Of a DNA stretch of 64,000 bases, positions 23,127 through 34,700 are shown in pieces. The notes below the pieces were generated by a model. That model saw nothing but the letters and a program-made list of their open reading frames with translations. It was not told where the DNA came from and did no database searches. Within the stretch, counting starts at the first letter, position 1, and each line of letters begins with the position of its first letter. Source of the DNA: Galbula dea (lineage: Eukaryota > Chordata > Aves > Piciformes > Galbulidae). The stretch spans positions 2,294,001-2,358,000 of the forward strand of contig VWZX01006105.1 in assembly GCA_013399015.1 (NCBI GenBank), written 5' to 3'. The position numbers were made by a program, and so were the translations under genes.

Positions 23127-26100
23127 TTAATCCAAGCATTTTTTTTTCATTTTTACTATAGTCCCTTTCTACCAGCTATAATCATTTCAGGATGTTTTGT
23201 TTTGTTTTTATTTTATGTGTATGTTTTTATTTTATTATTTTTATTTTAAACAAATAAAAAAATCTGGAATAAACCTTTCCTTTAAAGGTGATAATTCAGG
23301 TTTTATCTATTTTTTATTAAGTTCTGCATATACTATCAGATATTCTGCAGAATTTTTTTTATGACTGGATTACATAATCATGGTATTTTGGTTGTAACTC
23401 ATAGTGTAGATTGGTAATATATGCAACTTTAGCCAAAAGAAAACAGATTCAGAGCATGAAGGACTGAGATGCAGCTACCAAATTCAAAGAAATCGTCCAT
23501 TTGCCACCTTGTACTATATCCAGGTTTCTGTTTACCTCTGGTTTCCCTGCCCTTTTTGAAAAGCTCTGAGATGAAACTAAGCTACTTCACACTCTTGCCA
23601 TTAAAGCCCAAGTCATTAGGCTGACAATAGTTTAACATTTAGGAATTCTTATGAAACAATGTTTAGTGCAAATTGTTTCAATGAGAAAGATTTATGTTTA
23701 AATAAAGATAGTTTAGCTGTTACACACCAAATTCAGAATATTTAACTGAGAATTAGTAAAAAGCTGGTATATTTAATCAAAATTTTGTAGATTATGCTAA
23801 GAAAAAAATCCCTGAGAATAAAATTTCCCACTTTGAAAAGTGTTTTTTGGTGTAGGAAGAAAAGCATGAGTAAAATGTCCTCTGCTTCCAGTGTTATACC
23901 TACCATTTAATATCTTTTTTTCCCCAAATCCATTTATTCCCATGTTATCCTGAATTATCTCCATTGGCATTTCAGATGGAAATTCAAAGCATAACAGACA
24001 TTATGGAAGACTGGGAAGAATTTTATGTAAAAACTAAAGACTTTCCTGAAATAAATAACTATGACCTTGGGGAAGGTCTTTAATATTTTTTCCTTGAGTA
24101 AGGTATAGGATGAAACATTAAGAAAAGACTTCTACCAGAAAGACCTCTTTGTTTCTTATAGATAGCATAATTCTTCAAGAATGTAATGCACTGCATAGTT
24201 TTGTGATATTATCTGATCCATTTTATTGTCATAATCATTGTAATGGCTCCTTATTGCTACACCTTTAAATACAATACTCAGGCCTGGGAATTAATGTTGC
24301 ACAGAGCACCTTCTCTACCTGTAGGGAGAGAGTGAAATACATCTTCATAAGGCATAACTTTGGCAATCTTATTTCTTTAGGTATCAGAACGATGAATGTT
24401 GTACTCTGAAGCAGTTGGCCATGTTTCACTTTATTACAGAGCTACACATATCACCTGAGTATTTATGCAGGAAATCTGTCCTAAAGCCAAACTCCTTTAG
24501 ATCTGTTTATTCAGTTTGAGTTAAAATGAAAACAACAGTATTGTGCAAGAGTTTTCCTGTCATACTTCAGAGCTGAACTTTTCTGAAATTGTGCAAGTGA
24601 AGTCTTCCATTTAGCTATCCTGGAACGCTTGCATTACGTAAGGTTATGGGCTCTCTTGTGTTAACCTGTCATGATTTGCAAACTACTGTGGCAAACAAAG
24701 ACCCTTGCCTAGATATTTTTCATGGTTCTCAACATTTTCTAATTCTTGCAGACTGATTCACACAGTCATATGAATAAAATGACAGGCTGGAGTCTTGGTT
24801 GCTTAGCTTCTCACTTATACAGCACAGAAAGGGCTCTAGGACTCTCCATGGGGACCTGGCAGACCTCACCGTGGACATAAGTACTCCTCAACTGTTGTGT
24901 CAAAGAAAAGTTGTACAATTAGAATGTGAAGTTCTCTTGCCCTGGAGGCTTACGAAGCCAAGTAGGTTTACTTCGCACAGCATACATCCTCTACTGGAAG
25001 CTATCTATTTGGCAGGGTGCCACACTTCCTGCTGCACCTTGTTGGTCATGAAAGTTAGAATCAAACACCTCTGGAAAGGGTACTCCTATGTCTAGGTTGT
25101 TTGGTTGTTTGTTTTTTTCCCTAGACCATGTCTCCAGGTTTCTGGCACAAGATCACACAATGAAAACCTGATTTCTGAACAAGTCTATGTATAAAATCCA
25201 CCTGTTTATCCACAGGGAAAAAGAGAGTAACATTTTTGCTTGAAATATAAGTGTCAAATGATACTGGTGCTCGGAAAGAGCACAGAGATGTGAAGGATTT
25301 TTTCCAAAGCATGCTTCCTTTGTTAGGTATGTGGCAGTTTTCTTTTATGGGGTGTTAAGGAGTTCCTGGCCATTAAAGTCAGCGATACCCGCTTGAATCC
25401 ACAGATCAACATAGAAGACATAAAAGAAAGAAATAATTCCATCTTTTTTTAATATTTTTCTTCCCCTGGAGATATGTGAAGTTTGTAGAAGCATGAGCAT
25501 CTTAGCACTTTACAATTCTGGTGTGACAATGATCTTCAGTCTCTATGATGGCTGCTAGTTTAAGAAACGTCCTTAAAGCTATACACTTCTTTGTGTTTAA
25601 TACTTCTCAAGGACAAGTAATATCAAAAAGAACCTGTGTTCTGTCCACCTTTTGTATGAATTTCTGCATATGTAATACCTTTAAAATACCAAATCTGGAG
25701 ATTGTTACTATACTTCATGCTGAAATTTTCAGGCTGCATAGAACAATGCTCTTGCAAAGCAAAGCTTCGGGATGGTAAAAAGTGGTCTGTGCTCTGCGTG
25801 AAGGGTGTGTGTGCTGATTTAAAGACTTGAGACTTCAGTATGTGGCTTCTAAACAACTGGTGCTTGAAGGAGATTTCCTTTCTTGCCCTTTCTTTTGAAG
25901 CAGGTTATTGTTGCAAGGGACAAAAACATGTCCTGCAATACCTACAAAAAGCCTGGATCTACCATTCACTGCTCATATCAAGTAGTGTCTTATACAAGAA
26001 GTTCCATACACTTCTATTTAAATACTTATGTAAGTGAACATTATCCAAAACAAGCACGGTTTTCAATAGCAGGTCATAAAAACAGAAACACACATACAAG

Positions 26101-26297
26101 GAGGAGTATTACAGAAGACAAGAGCTTGATCTTCACACCTACCTATGGTCTTTGAGAGTAGTTTAAAGGGAAGAAAAGTGTTCTCTAAACAAGTGAATAA
26201 AAATACCCTTAAAGCACCAATATCCCTGGCCCTGTATGTGAACTATGAATTCATATTGAGAACAGATTCAGGGGATAGGAATGTTTTGAACCTTTGG
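23127..26297. other. Unique sequence with a T/A-rich simple stretch
   Basis: At 23194-23262 there is a TTTTA/TTTTG-rich stretch. The remainder is AT-rich unique DNA. The segment at about 23580-23860 is AT-rich without obvious repeats and could be a conserved noncoding block, but one sequence cannot show that. No gene is recognised. Confidence 0.45.
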
Positions 26298-26381
26298 TGA
26301 AAGAAAGAAAGAAAGAAGAAAGAAACAAAGAGAGAAAGAAAGAAAGGGAGAAAGAAAGAGAAAAAAGAAAGAAAGAGAAAA
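26298..26381. repeat. (GAAA)n polypurine microsatellite
   Basis: About 84 bp of GAAA repeats with AAG and GGGA interruptions and almost no pyrimidines on the + strand. Confidence 0.92.
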
Positions 26382-28320
26382 TCTTCAGTGAGGAGCTTTA
26401 GATTTTCAGGCATCCTTGAAAATATCAAAAATGGATGTTTGGAGAATTTTTTTTAAGCTAAGTGGATCATGGCTTTCCTTGGAACAGAGACTTTACAAAT
26501 TCCTTTTTGACTGTCATCTGCAAATCATTTGACTGCTGTTAAACAGAAACTTCTATGTTGTCATGATAACGGGGAAGGCTGTAAATAAGGAATTCCACCC
26601 TTAAAGCTGTTAAGGTGAGTCTAAAATTGATGTGCATTGGATCAAAGAGTGGAATATTTTCCAGATGATCCTCTGTTTCTTCTGAGAAAAAGAAAAATAA
26701 CCCCAACAAAATAAACCCAAAAATAATTTCCAAGGTGTTAAGCTTCAGTTGCTCAGCATGGGGATTCAATTACAATTTTGTGTCCTGCTACGATGAAACC
26801 TGAATTTGCCAGTAAAAAAGACTTTATATTGCTTGCTTGTTCTTTTACTACAAATGGAAAGTTACAGTCCATCAACATCTATGGATGTCTGGTTTAGAAG
26901 GAAAAAACAAATGAGAATAACTGATTGAAATATGTTTTCCTGTAATGTTTATTTTACAACATCATTATATAAGTAAATGACAAGGTCAGAGGAGGTTCTT
27001 AATTTAAAAGAGTTCTTTAATTTTATTGTTAGGAAAAGTGGAAGCTTTTAGTATTATCAGAGATTATACTTCTACGGAAGTATTAGTCATTACATCCTTG
27101 GAAAGTAAATAGGAATGCCAGTACAAATCACTATCCATTTAAACTTCAGTATATGCAAGCCACAGAGGGAGATGCTTCTCGTATTTTATCCTCAGCCCTC
27201 TAAGAGCTTATTGTAAATGTGGTGAGTTTGTTGATCTGTGTAAAGTGAATGCTATGCTCTCAGATGCATTCCTAGGAAGCAGTGACTACATCAAACAAAC
27301 AGAAATATCACCATTATCACCACTGTTAACTTTTATTCTGCCTCACTGAAATAGGATTTTGGTGGGGAAGGAACTGTGTTGTCACCTTCTGTGTAGCATC
27401 TCCATACCTGACTGAAATTATTACAGGAAAGCTTCTTCTATTTGCATCAGTCTTTTAAGTTTGGGATTATTTGGACAGTGGCAGGGAGCTCTGGTCACAG
27501 CTTGGGGTTGTGTGTACACCCCAGTTTCATGACTTGGGGAGGGAAGGTGTGCTGTGAGTACGGCAGCACTTCCCATCTGGTCGTTGCCCACTGTGGGACT
27601 GAACCAGCTTCTTTATAGGTTCTTGGCAGGGCTTTTTAAACTAAAAATAAGATTTTGAGCTGCACATTTAGCCCCTGTGGATTCCTAACTGTGATCAATA
27701 GGTTTTCTGTTGTAGTTTTGTGTAAAACTCCCACTCCAGCCTCCACCCCTAGATTCTCTTTCTTGACGTGCTTGTCTCCCATTCTCCTCTCTGTTTCTCA
27801 TGAACTCATCATTTCCTGTGCAACTGTCTCCTCTCCCCCAGCACTGGCTTCTTCAGAAAGTGAGAGTGCTGAAGGCACAGGAGAGGCAGCTGCCTATTTT
27901 TTTAGAGAGTGCCTTGACTTTTCTCAAAGACTGACTTATGACTTGTGGAGTGGTGTGGTTTATTTCTGATGGACTCAGGAAGGAGACGCATTTTACAAAA
28001 AGATACTTTTCCATCCTGTTTTAAACCTATGCTCTAAAAAGTAGGAAACTAAAATTTATCAAAGAAAAAAACACACAAAAAAAATTGTGTATGTCAAATG
28101 CCATTTTGTGTAAGTCCACCCTTATTTTTGGAAAGGCACTCTCAGACTTTTGGCTAAAATGATACATAAATCCTCAAACCCATATATCCTCTGAGTCACA
28201 CAGATTGCAAAGAAAATGGCTAATCAGAAATAAAGGCAAAACAGAGCCTTTACAGTGGAATAGCTGTTGAAATGTTTCTATATTTTGCTACTATTTAGTG
28301 CCTTCTGTCAGTGACCTTGC
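26382..28320. other. Unique sequence, no gene recognised
   Basis: No repeat or exon is supported. The 27480-27900 part is slightly GC-richer and has an open frame of 104 codons (27655-27969, +) that I cannot match to anything. Confidence 0.5.
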
Positions 28321-28375
28321 ATCTAATTATATTAACAAAATAATAATTAAACCCCTGACACTAATCATTTAATAG
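28321..28375. promoter_or_regulatory. Cluster of homeodomain-type TAAT cores
   Basis: Within 55 bp there are several TAAT/ATTA cores (TCTAATTATATTAA, AATAATAATTAA, CTAATCATTTAATAG). In AT-rich DNA this may be chance. It is listed as a possible enhancer fragment only. Confidence 0.15.
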
Positions 28376-30172
28376 ACATTTGGCACTGCAACACACAGCA
28401 CAATCCTCTGTGAATCCATAGAAAAAAATCCATAGGCTTTTCAAGATGGGGACTTGATCATTCATTCTGGTAAATTCACTCTTCTCTGAAAATATGGGAA
28501 AAAAATGGAAAAAACTCTAACCAGCCAGCACAAAACACAAAAATAAATCTAAATTGATGGGTATGCTCTGTGTTTATATAGTTTTCTTTGAAGAGAGTAT
28601 CACAGCCTCTAAGTTCCCTAAACTCATGAATATGGAATCCTAAATTCCAGTAAAATTCCCCCTTCCCATTTTGCATGACCTTCTACTACTAGTGACCTAC
28701 TGTACAGCTCACCTCAAGGCTAATTCTGAGTTAGATATAAGTAGGGCAGATATTCTTCAAATATGTTAAAACCAGTGCTACCTTTTCTAATTTTAAGTTG
28801 AAACTTCCAGTATAGACAGTTGCAAAGCTGTAATTTTAAAGTAAGTGTGGGGTATGCTCTTTCTCCTTATTCTCCACAACAGGATAACAGTTATTCTTGT
28901 AGTTATTCCCAGGAGTCCATTAGTAAATCTGAATATCTCTGTCTTGGGGTCACAGGAAAGATTCAAACTGACATTCCTGACAAATGCATCACTACTAAGA
29001 TCCAATGTCTTTCTGGAGTAAAAAAAACCCCAACATTGGCAAGTATTTAAGGTGATATTTCAGGATAGTAGAAGTTGGCTAAACATACCATGTTATCATG
29101 ACATTCTTTAGCTGATTAAAGAAGAAACCTGTGGACTCTCTAACTGCTTTGGAGAGAGTTTCTAACACTATTCTGTGCTACTACACATTCTGTTGCATGA
29201 GCACTGCTGAGGCTCATATCATCAGAAGTTAGTGCATTACACATGCCAGCTCTGATAATGCTTCTTATAGTGGTGATATTGTTCCATTCCTACTCAGTCT
29301 CTTGATGCTCAGTATACAGTTACATTCTCTCTAAAGTCTATTAAAGCTTTTAAAGGACACATCTCAATTTGTTTTGTTATTCAAGAAGAGGTCAAATCAT
29401 GGATTTCTGCTCAAATCTGAGTTCACATGATTCTAATTTGAACTTGGTATTTTCTGGCAGATATAGTTCCTTCTACTTCCTCTTAAATTGATGGTGTTAT
29501 TTTTGAGTAGTGTTGTGTTCTCTAGTATATTTAGTTTAAAGAGACACTTCCATCCTATGACAGGAGTTTCTTGTGATGTTAAATATTGTACAAATTATTT
29601 AAGGTGCTTTAAATGCAGTCCTCTTTGCAGAATCAAGGAACACGGTTGTGAATCATAGCTTTTTTTTAAACTACAGCGTGGTAATTATTATAAAGAATCC
29701 TTTTCCTCCTTTAGAAAATATTCTAGGTTCTCAAACAGGCTAACAGTTTATTAGTAATTGATTTACTGTCCTCTTTTCTGTATGGCATGTGGCAGTCATT
29801 TTCTTGGCTGCTCATCATAAGCATTCAGGAGGATTAAGTACTGAAAAAATTCCATTTCTAGAACACTAATGGTGATAAAAATCTTTAATGTTTCATAAAG
29901 CATTTTTTTTTTCTGGAAGGTTTTCACATTCAGACATCAGGAGTAAATCATATAAAAATAACAAATTGCAGCTGACAGTTTATTTCAATCAATTATGATT
30001 TACAAAGGGGAGCTCTAAGGAAACCCAAAATAATGCTTTCTAGCTATAACTCTGTGTCCTTCTGAAAAACAAATCTCTGACTACATGCTTTTTACATGTC
30101 ATGCATGTGTGTGTGTCTGTGTGAGTGCATATTATTGCATACTGGGTTTGATTGTCTGCTTTCTCATTTCAG
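28376..30172. other. Unique sequence; short GT repeat
   Basis: A small GT/TG microsatellite lies at 30105-30125. It is followed by a polypyrimidine-CAG at 30163-30172 that is the acceptor of the next candidate exon. No gene is recognised. Confidence 0.5.
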
Positions 30173-30229
30173 TTTTACCTCCTGCACCCAGGCTTGTTAC
30201 TGGTTGAATATAAAGGGTTACAGATAGAG
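30173..30229 (+). other. Candidate short exon (57 bp)
   Basis: Preceded by a strong acceptor match (CTTTCTCATTTCAG) and followed by a good donor (ATAGAG|GTAAAT at 30230). The 57 bp is fully open in one frame only: 19 codons, phase 0, starting FYLLHPGLLLVEYKG. Joining it directly to the candidate at 30515 in that frame meets a stop after a few codons. The two would therefore have to belong to a noncoding transcript, or one of them is spurious. I recognise no product. Confidence 0.2.
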
Positions 30230-30514
30230 GTAAATTTTAGTAGTAGACAAAGCTTTGGAAGAACATCTGAACATTCCATATTATCCTACTGTCTGAGCAA
30301 ATGCATTTGGCATATGAAGTTTCTCAGCAAGTTGCAGCCACATCTGGTTGATTGGGATTCACTTTGTTTTGTCATATCATAAAACATCAGCTCTTCCTTC
30401 ACCTATGAGAAGATTTAAGGCCAGTAAGCCTCCTCTTTTACTACAGGTGCATAATTTCCTTCTCTTCTGAATGGGTTCTTGTTGGTTCCTTATGCTTACT
30501 TCCTTCTCCTGCAG
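30230..30514. other. Sequence between two splice-like segments
   Basis: No feature is seen except the pyrimidine-rich run (TACTTCCTTCTCCTGCAG) that ends at 30514 and would serve as an acceptor. Confidence 0.4.
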
Positions 30515-30740
30515 CACTGGAGGAGAAACTGAACAGAGAAGGGTGTAATGGATATGCAGGGAGCCCTGCAGATGTGGATGTTACTCATTTTTGGAGACAA
30601 TACATGAGATGGAGACTACTGCAGAGAGCTGATGAGGCTTTGAAGCACCTCAGGGCCAAAAGGGACTATGCCAGGCTTGATCAGGCACAAGGTCATACAG
30701 AAGAGGGGGCTCATGGAGCTACGAGCATGGGCACAGGAAA
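30515..30740 (+). other. Candidate exon (226 bp, about 75 codons open), product unknown
   Basis: The acceptor context is a clean pyrimidine run ending in CTGCAG at 30514. The donor is GGAAA|GTAAGA at 30741. Between them one frame is open for the whole length (entry with one base carried over, exit with two bases). It includes LEEKLNREGCNGYAGSP and THFWRQYMRWRLLQRADE and ends rich in G, H, T and A. The composition (charged, amphipathic middle part) is more protein-like than the frames around it, and the local GC is higher. I do not recognise the family. If followed directly by the candidate at 56950, the phases would allow a join, but the intron would be 26 kb and nothing else supports it. It could be a real exon, a lncRNA exon, part of an unrecognised transposon, or chance. 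Confidence 0.28.
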
Positions 30741-31656
30741 GTAAGAGTGATTTTAATTCTCTCTGAGAAAAATAATTATGTAGCCAGAGGCCAGTCAAGG
30801 TGCTGCTAAGAATGAAACCAGAAAAAAAGAATTTGAAGATATTAAGGCAGATATGGGCTGACCACAAGTACTCTGACACCATAGTTTCCGTTGAAAGACT
30901 ACAAACCAAGTGTTTCTGGCAGAAGCCTGAACTTTATCACCAAATTTCTTAGTGGCAGTTTTTTTCCTGTAAGCAAGAAAGCAAGTGGAAGGTAACCACC
31001 ACATAGTTATATGTAATTTCTAACAAAAGTGGATTATCTTTAAAATGGGACAGGTACTTACAAAAGCCAGAAGAAATAGAAACAGCTAAGCATTATTATT
31101 CAAATATTTCAGCATTCTCAAAGCACTTTTGTTCCTTAGTTAATGTCTGCTGCATCCTGGGAGGCTAGTAGCCATTTATTTTCATTATTTGTTAATTACC
31201 TCATCTAGCATTACCTATTTAAAAGTTAGCTGCCTATTTTAAGGTCTTCGTCTAGACTCCTTTCGTAGTTAGAGAAGAAAGCTCAATGACCCTCACTGCC
31301 TCTCTCCACTGATCAGGAGGTTTTGACTAACTAATCTTCTGGTGCAGAAAATTCATTGAAAGAAATTACACCCTTTGCAACTGGTGAGGCATAAGAAGCT
31401 GAAAGGGAAGGTAAGAAAGTGTGCTGAAAATAAGATTGGAGAACACAGGCAGGATTGTTCAAGTTAAACACTATCTTATCTGTTAGTTTCTAAGACATAT
31501 TAAAAAAATAAAATCAATTCAATTAATAAGTAAATCATCTAAGAGATGGAAATAATTATAGGGACTAGAAAAAAGCCTGAGACAGAATGGCTGTTTGTCT
31601 AAAATTTAAAGTGTACTAAATTTCAAAGAGGAGGCAATTGAAATCTTAACATCTTA
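30741..31656. other. Unique sequence, no gene recognised
   Basis: The 31105-31175 part (CTCAAAGCACTTTTG... CCTGGGAGG) is reminiscent of old dispersed vertebrate repeats, but it is too diverged to call. Otherwise nothing is identifiable. Confidence 0.4.
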
Positions 31657-31736
31657 GATCAAACTCTGCTCCGAACTGTATTGATATAACTTTACTCCAA
31701 CTTACGAGTATTGCATAGGTGTGAGGACAGAATTCG
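31657..31736 (+). repeat. Old amniote-type interspersed repeat fragment
   Basis: ATCAAACTCTGCTCCGAACT and ATATAACTTTACTCCAACTT resemble, from memory, an old repeat of reptile and bird genomes (CAAATTCTGCTCTCAGTTAC... GTAAATCTGGAGTAACTCCA). It is diverged and fragmentary. I give it no family name. Confidence 0.4.
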
Positions 31737-34700
31737 AATCTCATGTAACCTAGAGTGAGATAATACACTTCCATTACCTGGAAACTGATATGATGGGAAT
31801 AAAATACAGTTTAACTATGTGATTCTTAATGTTCTTGGAATATCTGAAACATGGCCTTTCTTCAAGAGTTGTGCAATGTTTGCTTATTGGTAAAAGAGAA
31901 AAAATACATGCTGAAATTCTCAAAGTTTCTATCTGCAAGAAGCTTTATTTCCTTTGGGAAAAGCTGTCTTTAATTGTTTATAATGGATTGTGCATCCTTC
32001 TGTTCTGGCATATGGAAAGGCCAGAAACAGGGAATGTAGTTTTGCATCCTGGCTGGGACTCCTTCGATCAACAAGCACAGAAGCATGCTCTCCAGTAGTT
32101 TTAATTCATAATGAAAGATGATTAATTGCTAGGCTGAACTCTGCTCTTTTTTTCCAATAAATTGATAGGAGCTTAGATAATTTCACCAGGAGTTCATCTG
32201 GGCCCTTTGGCACTACTGGCAGACTATGATCCTTTACATCCTTTCCATATCCTACTTTCCCATTTTTAACCTCCTTCAAAATTTAACAGTTCTCCTTTAA
32301 ATGCTGGAATTCTGCTACCCATTACTATGGTTACAGTTCCTGAATCTTGACCCATTTCAATTTTTTTTAACAGAGAAGTAATAACATTAAGTTCCCATGA
32401 AAGAGGATACTACACGTTAATGCTGGCTGGTCTGTAATGGTTATCTGTGCAATACCAGTAATTACTCTCATTTAGCATATCTACAGTTACTAGACTTGTG
32501 TTTCATGGTAAAATAAAATTTAAAAAAATCAAACTGAGATGAAAATTGTATTTCAGATAACAAAATCAAGAAGCCAAGCTAACAAAAGATTCCCCATAAA
32601 GACATTTTTCACTAGGTATTATTTCTTAAAAAAGCAAACTGCAAACTTTCTCATTGTTTTATTAGTAATAACAACAGGCATTTGTTACAAAGCAACAAGA
32701 TATTTATATGGAAATGTCACTCAGTATTCCCAGACTAGAGATATATTCCACTGAGCAGGAGAACAAGCACTTGTTGCAGTATATTACAGTATATTTCACA
32801 TTTATAATTACTTTCACCAGAAGATATAAGCATATGTCAGGTGAAATGCATTTCACCACAGTGAGATAAATTAGATCTCTTCTCTATGGGTTCCCATTTC
32901 CTTTTACAGCCACAGAAAGAGCAGCAGGGTGGTTTGTAGGGCAATGATGTGCAGTGATCTGGCTCAAATATTACCAGAAAAAAGCAGCATATTTTCTGCT
33001 GTAAATGGCAAGACATTGAGATTCTCCTACTTCATCCCATCTGTGTCCTCCTCTCCTTTTTAGTCCCTGCTGTCAACTGGGTGCTGTGTGTCTGGTATTG
33101 CTTGCTGGAAGGGCCACAAGTTTGTGAGGCAAATCATCTCCATTCAGCAATGTCATGTGTCAAAGTGAAGCCTGACAGCTGTGTGGAGGACTGGATGGCT
33201 TCATTTGGTGAGACTGTGAAAAAAAGACAAAAAAGTATTTTATTTAAATTTCACATTTTATATGGTGGTAGAGCACCCTGTTGTGTTTTCTTTTCTAAAG
33301 GACTTCCATCATATTATAAAATAGTAGTGTTTGGGGGAAGAAAAAGGTTAAGCAAACACAGAACAAAGTGCACTAAAGACCTGTATGTTTTACTTGCAAT
33401 TAATGTGTAGTCAGTTCTAGAATGTCTGTGCTTATTAATAAGGTATATGTTTGTCATAATGATAAAGGATTGTTTTTTACAAAAATCTGACTACATGCTC
33501 CTGAAATATGTTGACAGTCCAGGATTCCTGCTCTGATAGCTTCTATGCCCAAGTTTACCACATGTTCTCACAGTTTGCATCACTTTCTCATTTTGATAGG
33601 TGCTCTTTCATTTCAGTGCCACAGCTGTTATCTTCCTCCCTGCTCACCTGTGTGCACCTCAGGGACTTTGTTAAGAGAGCCTGGGGGAGTGTCTGCATGC
33701 ATAAGGGATGGATTAAATCAGGGGTGCAAAGCTATTAAACCAAACATGCAATATGACTTCTGCCAGCAGTGAGATCTGGAAGTGGGTCGATGAGAAGCAG
33801 CACAACAGGAAGGTTAGTCTGAAACTGTTTTGCTATAGCTGTGAGAAAAGTGTTGACATCTGCCCCACAGATGGCCAGAGCTGGAACACCATTTCTGAGT
33901 TTGAAGCATGCATTGCTGCTTCAATTTAGGATATATGGAGGTTTCAGACTGAAGTGTGATTTTAATACATGTAGCACATACCAAGCTAGTTTTAATCTGT
34001 AACTGCATACCAAAATATACAGCTGCCAAGCAGCTTATTTTGCTCACAGTATAACCAGTGTTCTGGTAGGTTTTCAGCCACGAGTGCAGGAATTAAACAG
34101 ATGATCAGAAGATTTGAGCTAGCCCAGGTATGTCTGTATGTGCATCAAACCTATGTCCTAATTGCAGAGTAGACATAGTTTTCTTATCTGTCAACGCACA
34201 ATGCTGGGTATTGCTAACCTGAATTTACATAGAATATTCTCCAAGCTGTAACAATAGGACATACATGTTTATGTTCAATGAACTCCAAGGTGAAAAAGCA
34301 AAATATTATTCCACAATAGACTATTTCACATATTTTTTTTTCTAATATACATGTACATTAAAAAAAAAAAAAGGTTCCATAAACATGGTTCCTCCATAAA
34401 GAAATTCATACATTGTGGTAATTTTATGTTACTGTTTTAAGGGTAGATGTTAGCAACTATGAAATGATGGACTAGGACACACTATCCACATTAACAAAGT
34501 AAAAGGTTGTCTCTTCTGTGAAAATCATGCAGATACATGAAGGATAGGATGGACAATACTCATAACTTTCTCCTGTGTTTCTCACAAACACAGATTTCAT
34601 GGATTGTTATTTCAGAGTTACTTTAAAGGAATTCCATATTTGAGAGCCACAGATGAAACTATGCACTGACATCAGAATTATTCTGATAGTACAGATAAGA

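Noticed and set aside
33706..33730. CAGGGGTGCAAAG resembling a hAT terminal inverted repeat
   Set aside because: No matching opposite terminus or 8-bp duplication found; the match is too short.
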